A stretch of DNA of 64,000 bases, taken from NCBI GenBank assembly GCA_019925795.1, contig CM034311.1:16436926-16500925 (forward strand). The letters are read 5' to 3'. The position numbers and the translations under genes are program-made. Positions 58,805 through 64,000 of the stretch are shown here, piece after piece. Source of the stretch: Dendrobium chrysotoxum. Its lineage: Eukaryota > Streptophyta > Magnoliopsida > Asparagales > Orchidaceae. Within the stretch, counting starts at the first letter, position 1; each line of letters starts with the position of its first letter. The notes beneath the pieces are model-generated. The model was not told the origin of the DNA, did not search any database, and worked only from the letters and a program-made list of their open reading frames with translations.

Positions 58805-60200
58805 CTAAGCACTAAAAGCCCTCCAGCTCTGCCACCTCTCCCCATTCTCGTATGGCTTGCCATACAAGAAGAGATGGCAAGCGAGAGGAAGAGAAGAGAG
58901 GGAGGAGAGAGAAAATGAGTTTTAGTCATTTTTTTTGTTGCTTTAATTAGGAAAAGTGTTGTGATCATTATAAGTAACTATATACTTACTCTTATTTTTG
59001 ATGGTTTTAATTTCTACGGGTTTTATCTTCCTTAAATCTACCAAAAATATATTATCTCTTGATTTTATAAGCTTTCACCATATAACTTTTGATATTCTAT
59101 ATATTTGATCATTCTAAATAGTTTGATATAATTTTATTATATTTTTACAGGTTAAATATATGTATAGAAAATTTTATATAAAATTAGTAGGAATGGGGTA
59201 TACTGAAAATATGTTGAAAAGTAATATACTAAGAATTGATATGATAATACTGAAATGTGATATGGGTTAAAATTATTGATGTGATTAATATGTATTAAAA
59301 TGATGTGATGAACTAATAGAAATAATGTACTAATATATATAAGATATATAATATAAAAATCCCATTTGATGCCCGCAAGATCCATGTCATTTATAAATTG
59401 GGAGTCATACGGAGCTAGAGACTAATTGGGGGTCAGAAGGAGATGGGGTGACAGATTAACATGTTTCACTAATTGGGAGTCATGACAAGTTCACTGATTG
59501 GGAGACATGATGAGTTCACTGATTGGGAGTCACAAGGAGCTGGAGACTTAATTGGAATCATAAGCATAAATGCAAGATCAAGATCAATATACCCTTATCT
59601 GAATATCTGATACCTTAGGAAAATATTGATAGTACTAATATATATGCATAATTAATTTACATACATAACGGATTGACTGATGAGATTGAATGAATGATAA
59701 GATTGATTGATTGAATAGTACTACTTGAATAATAAAGCTAGATTGAATGATGGATTGACTAAATAATAGTAACTCAACATCAGGATTGATGATTGACGGA
59801 CTGAAATATGATATGTAATATACTAAAAATTAATATAGGTAATAATACAAATAATATATATTTTATTGATTTCCTTACGTGATTTACAACATATTGTTTC
59901 TCTTCTACCTTACATTGATTTCAGTTGTTAGAATTTAGATACTTATCGGGCTATACTTCTCATTACATGGCTTTATATGGTTTGAGGTAAAGGTGGGGGA
60001 GCCTACAAATTGAGGCTTAGCATTGACATTTTTTTTTTTCATTTTGAAGTTCTCTAGGTTATATATATTCTTTTGTAGTCAATAGTGGTTACTGTACATA
60101 TTATTTTGGGACTCTAGCTATAGAATGTTAAAATTGACTATAAAAATATAATGATTATTTATTACTACTATTTACTTTCCTTAATGCAATTAATCAGCTT
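58628..60200 (+). mobile_element. Del-type gypsy LTR remnant
   Basis: Starts near ATGTAACAATCCAAAATATG and holds GCGCAACAATGTTGTGC and TGCTACGGTGCTACGC, matching the start region of the LTR at 8661-10435 in reverse. A purine-rich GAGAGGAAGAGAAGAGAGGG block at 58880 and a GGTTTGAGGTAAAGGTGGGGG stretch near 59977 follow. End not fixed; no coding region. Confidence 0.5.
59394..59575 (+). repeat. Short tandem repeat in LTR remnant
   Basis: ATTGGGAGTCATGA / AGTTCACTG phrases recur about six times at roughly 28-33 bp spacing. Confidence 0.7.
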
Positions 60201-60829
60201 TAGATGTCAAATTGATTTTATTGTAGAAGAATGATTATTGGTTGTTAACTAAAAAAAAAATAAATAGAATGAATTGAAAAGATAATAAAGAGAAATAAAG
60301 GAAATTCTTATACTTTACATCTCAGGTTGTGAATACAACTAGTTGAAAAAGGTTACAATACAAGTTGTAGGTATGTTTTTGTATAAGTGTTTACTTTTGA
60401 CAATCTAATAATTTTATACACGTCGGGTGATATAAGGAAAAAAAAAGCTATCTGTATTATTGTACATTATTCATTTAGTGATATGAATGAAATGAAATGG
60501 AAATAATTTCGTGAAATATTTTTGAATTTCTATGATTTGATGATTTTATATGGATGTGTGTTATTAATATTGAAGAAATATGAATAATACTTTAAATTAA
60601 ATATTAGGTAGTGACATGTTGGACTTGCCTTTAGGACCTAAAGGGTGAGATTGCCTCATGATGTCTAAGGCCTCTCATTGAGGAGATACCTATAACATCC
60701 TTGAAACTAGGTGCATTCACAAAAAGGTTGTTGACCTCATTTTTGTATGAGATCATCAGGATCCATCCAGACTCCTGCCTGTCGATCTAATGGTTGATAA
60801 TCACCTAGTTGTCAATCATCTAAAACTCA
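60201..60829. other. AT-rich sequence, nothing recognised
   Basis: No supported gene; leads into the minisatellite. Confidence 0.5.
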
Positions 60830-61260
60830 ATCTAAACTTCAACCCAGGATTTAACCCAGACCTCAATCAATCTAGACTTCAATCCAGATCTCAAATAACA
60901 CTTCAATCAATCCAAACTTCAGCCCAGACTTCAATCAATCCAGATTTCAATCCAAACTTTAAACTAGACTCTTCAATCAATAAAAATTTTAATCCAGACT
61001 TCAAACCAAACTCTTCAATCAATCCAGATTTCTATCCAGACTTCAAACCAGACTCTTTAATTAATCCATATTTTAATTCAGACTTCAAACCAGACTCTTC
61101 AATCAATCTAGATTTTAATCCAGACTTCAAACCAGACTCTTCAATCAATTCAGATTTTAATCCAGACTTTAAACCATACTCTTCAATCAATCCAGACTTT
61201 AATCCAGACTTCAAATCACACTCTTCAATCAATCCAGACTTTAATCCAGACTTTTAACTA
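60830..61260 (+). repeat. 42-bp minisatellite
   Basis: Units start with CTTCAATC at 60971, 61013, 61055 (CTTTAATT), 61097, 61139, 61181 and 61223, exactly 42 bp apart; shorter half-units lie upstream from 60830. Because 42 is a multiple of three, an open frame (60790-61257) with a 14-residue repeat SSINPDFNPDFKPD results. No start context or flanking coding sequence supports a real protein. Confidence 0.92.
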
Positions 61261-62344
61261 GACTTTTCAATCAATCCAAAATTCAATCCAGACTTCAATC
61301 CAGCCTTCAATCAAACTTGAATTCAATCTTTAATCAATATTCAATCAAGTTTCAATCTTGTCCAATCAATATCAAACATCCATTTGATTATGATTGATGC
61401 AGATAACTCAAACTCAATTAATCAAATCCAAAATTGCATTCAATTCCAAAATTCCAAACCAAAATCCACGGCTTATCCTGAAACCCTTTCTAGGTTATTT
61501 TTAAATCATCTCAAAACCCAATCAAATGACCCTTAATTCATGATCTGTCAACTGAATGTTTATTAGGCATGTCCCTAGGTTCAACCTCCAAATTTGAACC
61601 CAGTCTAAGACTTCTAGCCCCTGGAACTGAATTCAATTTCAAAGGCTATAAAACCTTCAAATATTTATAACATATGCCACTGACCTTCCACTTTATGGAA
61701 TTTGACTGGTTAGACCCAAACCGAAGCCCTAGTCTAACCTGATATACCAAGTCAACCTTGATTGACCAAATGGTCCCTTAAAGGTCCAAATGGTCATTTT
61801 GACTAAAATGACCCTTCTAGTTTATAATACCATATCCATTGGTCTCTATTGATCAAATCAAACTTGTTAAATCCAAACCCAACCCCTGGTATGACTTAGT
61901 TGACCAAGTCAATCATGGTTGACTAGATCAACCATTAAGCCATATTCATATTCAATCAAACTTCAAATCCATTATGAACCTCATCAAAACCCCTTGACCA
62001 TCCTTCTTAGTGATTTGGACATGTTTGGTCCCCCTAATCCACTCAATAGTTGACTTGGTCAACAAGGCCAATGTCTGGTCAAATCTAGTCAATATAGTGT
62101 TAGTTCACCATACATAGTCAATTCCAATCCAATCAAGCTTTCCAAACCTTCAAGACCATTCAATTGCATACCCGAAATCTCTCCAAACCCATCATGAGTC
62201 AAATCATACTTGATTTGATTTGGTCAAACTAGTTCAATATATAGTCAAACTATTTCATACAATCAACTCAAGCTACCTATACTTCATCAAGCCTTAAATC
62301 AACTTCAATTCATAGTCCAGATATGTCCTAATCATTGGTAGGTC

Positions 62345-62384
62345 AAGTCATAGTGAGTTTGACCAAGTCAACTCACTATGACTT
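62345..62384. repeat. 15-bp inverted repeat
   Basis: AAGTCATAGTGAGTT (62345-62359) and AACTCACTATGACTT (62370-62384), perfect, with a 10-base spacer; the stem extends a few bases with G-T pairs. Confidence 0.95.
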
Positions 62385-63570
62385 GGTCATTCACCAACTT
62401 TCATGCATTCAAAATTCAATCCTCGAGAACCAAATTCCTTCCAAACCACCTCATTAGCAGCTATGATGCCACATGGTTGTCACCTCAGTAATTATTGACT
62501 AATTGAGAAAACAGTTAATGAATGGTCAAATGGCCTTCTAAGTGGTCAAATTTTTTCAAACACTTAATTTCCTCCATTTCAAATCATTCCAGCCACTTAA
62601 ACACACTCTAGAAGCTTTTTAAGCTTCATCTAAACCTAACTTAAGCTCTAAGTCAAGCCAAAATGATCCCTTAATCATCCCATGTGCTCAAATAAGGACA
62701 AATGTTCCTTTGCACATCATTGTACCTTATCCTTCTGATTTCCTACCCTTCTAACTACTGGAGACACTTGTCAAGCATCCAAGAATGCTTCTAATGTGAT
62801 TCTAGCCATCCACATAACCTAGGGCATTTGGGTTGGACAAGAGGGGTCCAAATGAGAATTCAACCTCATTCACTCAAACCCTCTTCTTCAACAGCCTTCA
62901 CTTTAGACGACGCTTCCATAAGCTCCTCCGGCCCCTCTCAAAGCTTTCCCAAGCTTTTCTCTACCATTTCCAAGCCTCCAAACCATGTTTTGGTGAAGAG
63001 AGAGTAAAATAGAGAGAGAAAGTAGGGTTTTAAAGATATATTTCAATCCAACAAGAACTAGACATTAAAGCCTTATATGGAGTTAAAGATGACCTCTCCA
63101 GCTTTCCAACAAGCCAAAGAAATCAAGAATCCACCTAGTTGATGGTAAGATATCCTTAATATTAGCTAAATTTTCAATTTGAAACTGCTCATAATCTATA
63201 ATGTATAGAGCCTCCAAACTCCAGGCATTGAAAGATTAAGAAACCATAAATCTATATTTCAAATTTTGTTAAATTTGGTTGAGTATTTTAAAAGTTATGG
63301 CTGTTTGAAACTTATAGTTCATTTTGAACTGAAAATCTCTGGATCAATCTCGTCCGTCCTATCATTTCTTCTACGAGATCAGACATCCCACATAATGCCA
63401 TACCGCCTGTGTAAAATCGTGCGACGGCCTTACAGATCGAACACTCGCCATTTCGATAAGTCTAGGCCACGTGGCCGCATCACAACCGCCTGTCTCCTGT
63501 GGTTTGAATCCAATGGTCGAGATCTTTTTCGACGTGTTTAATGATAGTGGTGGTGGTGTGTCGTGTCAAA

Positions 63571-63599
63571 CAATCATTGCCAATCATTGGCAATGATTG
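63571..63599. repeat. 11-bp inverted repeat
   Basis: CAATCATTGCC, 7-base loop, GGCAATGATTG: perfect stem. Confidence 0.95.
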
Positions 63600-64000
63600 T
63601 GCCACCGATCGAATTAATTAAAAATTGATTTAAAAATTAATTTAAACTGCCAGAGCTTCAAAAATTCAAAGTAAATCTAATTTTTCACCAAGTAAAGTGA
63701 TTTTGGTTTCATTTGAAAGCTATTGATGTCTAATGTTTTTAAAATTAAATTCAAAGTATTTTGACCAGTGAATTATGAGATATTTAACTCTATTTAAAAT
63801 CAATTTTTGATAATTTTCTCACAATCTAGTGGTCAAATTGGACATAAATTTTGGTGAAATATTTTATAGTATTTAGACATCTCATGCATTTTTCTTAGGT
63901 TTAGATGCTCAAGGGATTGATGTGATCTGAATTTATAAAGTAATGGGTCCATTTTGGACCCAAAACTTTAAAAATTCATAACTCTCCAAATTTATAGAAT

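Larger units (their letters stand above)
61261..64000. other. Repetitive non-coding region with W-box cluster and hairpins
   Basis: No coding sequence recognised. It includes 23 TTGAC/GTCAA motifs in 61700-62660, two strong hairpins (62345-62384, 63571-63599) and a GC-richer stretch at 63340-63540 with CCACGTGGCC. It may be the LTR of a large retroelement, but no termini, PBS or PPT were found. Confidence 0.45.

Noticed and set aside
60790..61257. 155-residue repeat protein
   Set aside because: Best explained by a 42-bp minisatellite; no coding evidence outside the array.

Overview
This is nuclear DNA of a seed plant. It is AT-rich and built almost entirely of plant retrotransposons and small DNA transposons nested in one another. 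I see no intact host gene, rRNA or tRNA gene. The abundance of Sirevirus-type copia elements makes me lean towards a monocot, with low confidence; nothing in the window fixes the species.

Four copies of one Sirevirus-like Ty1/copia family dominate. Copy A (1-5492, +) is cut by the window edge. Copy B (15103-21808, -) has a perfect 5-bp target duplication but has lost RT/RNase H and the R/U5-PBS side. Copy C (29862-41230, +) has both LTRs, a PBS, gag-pol, an extra ORF, PPT and target duplication. Copy D (54140-55930, +) is only an LTR with the start of gag. All carry dense arrays of the near-palindrome TCGTACNGTACGA in the LTR and, in A, B and C, again in the spacer between pol and the extra ORF2. 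How far these palindromes have decayed matches how diverged the LTR pairs are (B youngest, then C, A and D).

Other layers. Copy C sits inside ORF1 of a minus-strand L1-like LINE whose halves lie at 26497-29861 and 41236-42450. A minus-strand Del/Tekay-type gypsy element (8661-14209) has two LTRs and a gag remnant only, and its 5' LTR carries a foreign gypsy RT fragment. A gypsy chromodomain integrase end plus 3' LTR lies at 56680-58520, and further Del-like LTR remnants at 5498-7446 and 58628-60200. Smaller elements include a hAT MITE with perfect 8-bp duplication (50090-50751), three 130-bp Tourist-like MITEs, a large fold-back element (44861-45260), an RTE-LINE tail (7480-7762) and a possible SINE (52803-52989).

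A dispersed LTR-like repeat, called family G here, occurs three times (22650, 47090-48990 and 55930). It holds a GC-rich minisatellite of about 30-33 bp that has 2-3 units in one copy and roughly 25 in another. The last 4 kb hold a 42-bp minisatellite and a striking cluster of W-box (TTGAC) motifs. The rest is AT-rich sequence in which I recognise nothing. All coding sequences seen are broken; the only candidate non-transposon coding remnant is the degenerate coiled-coil region at 24050-26100.
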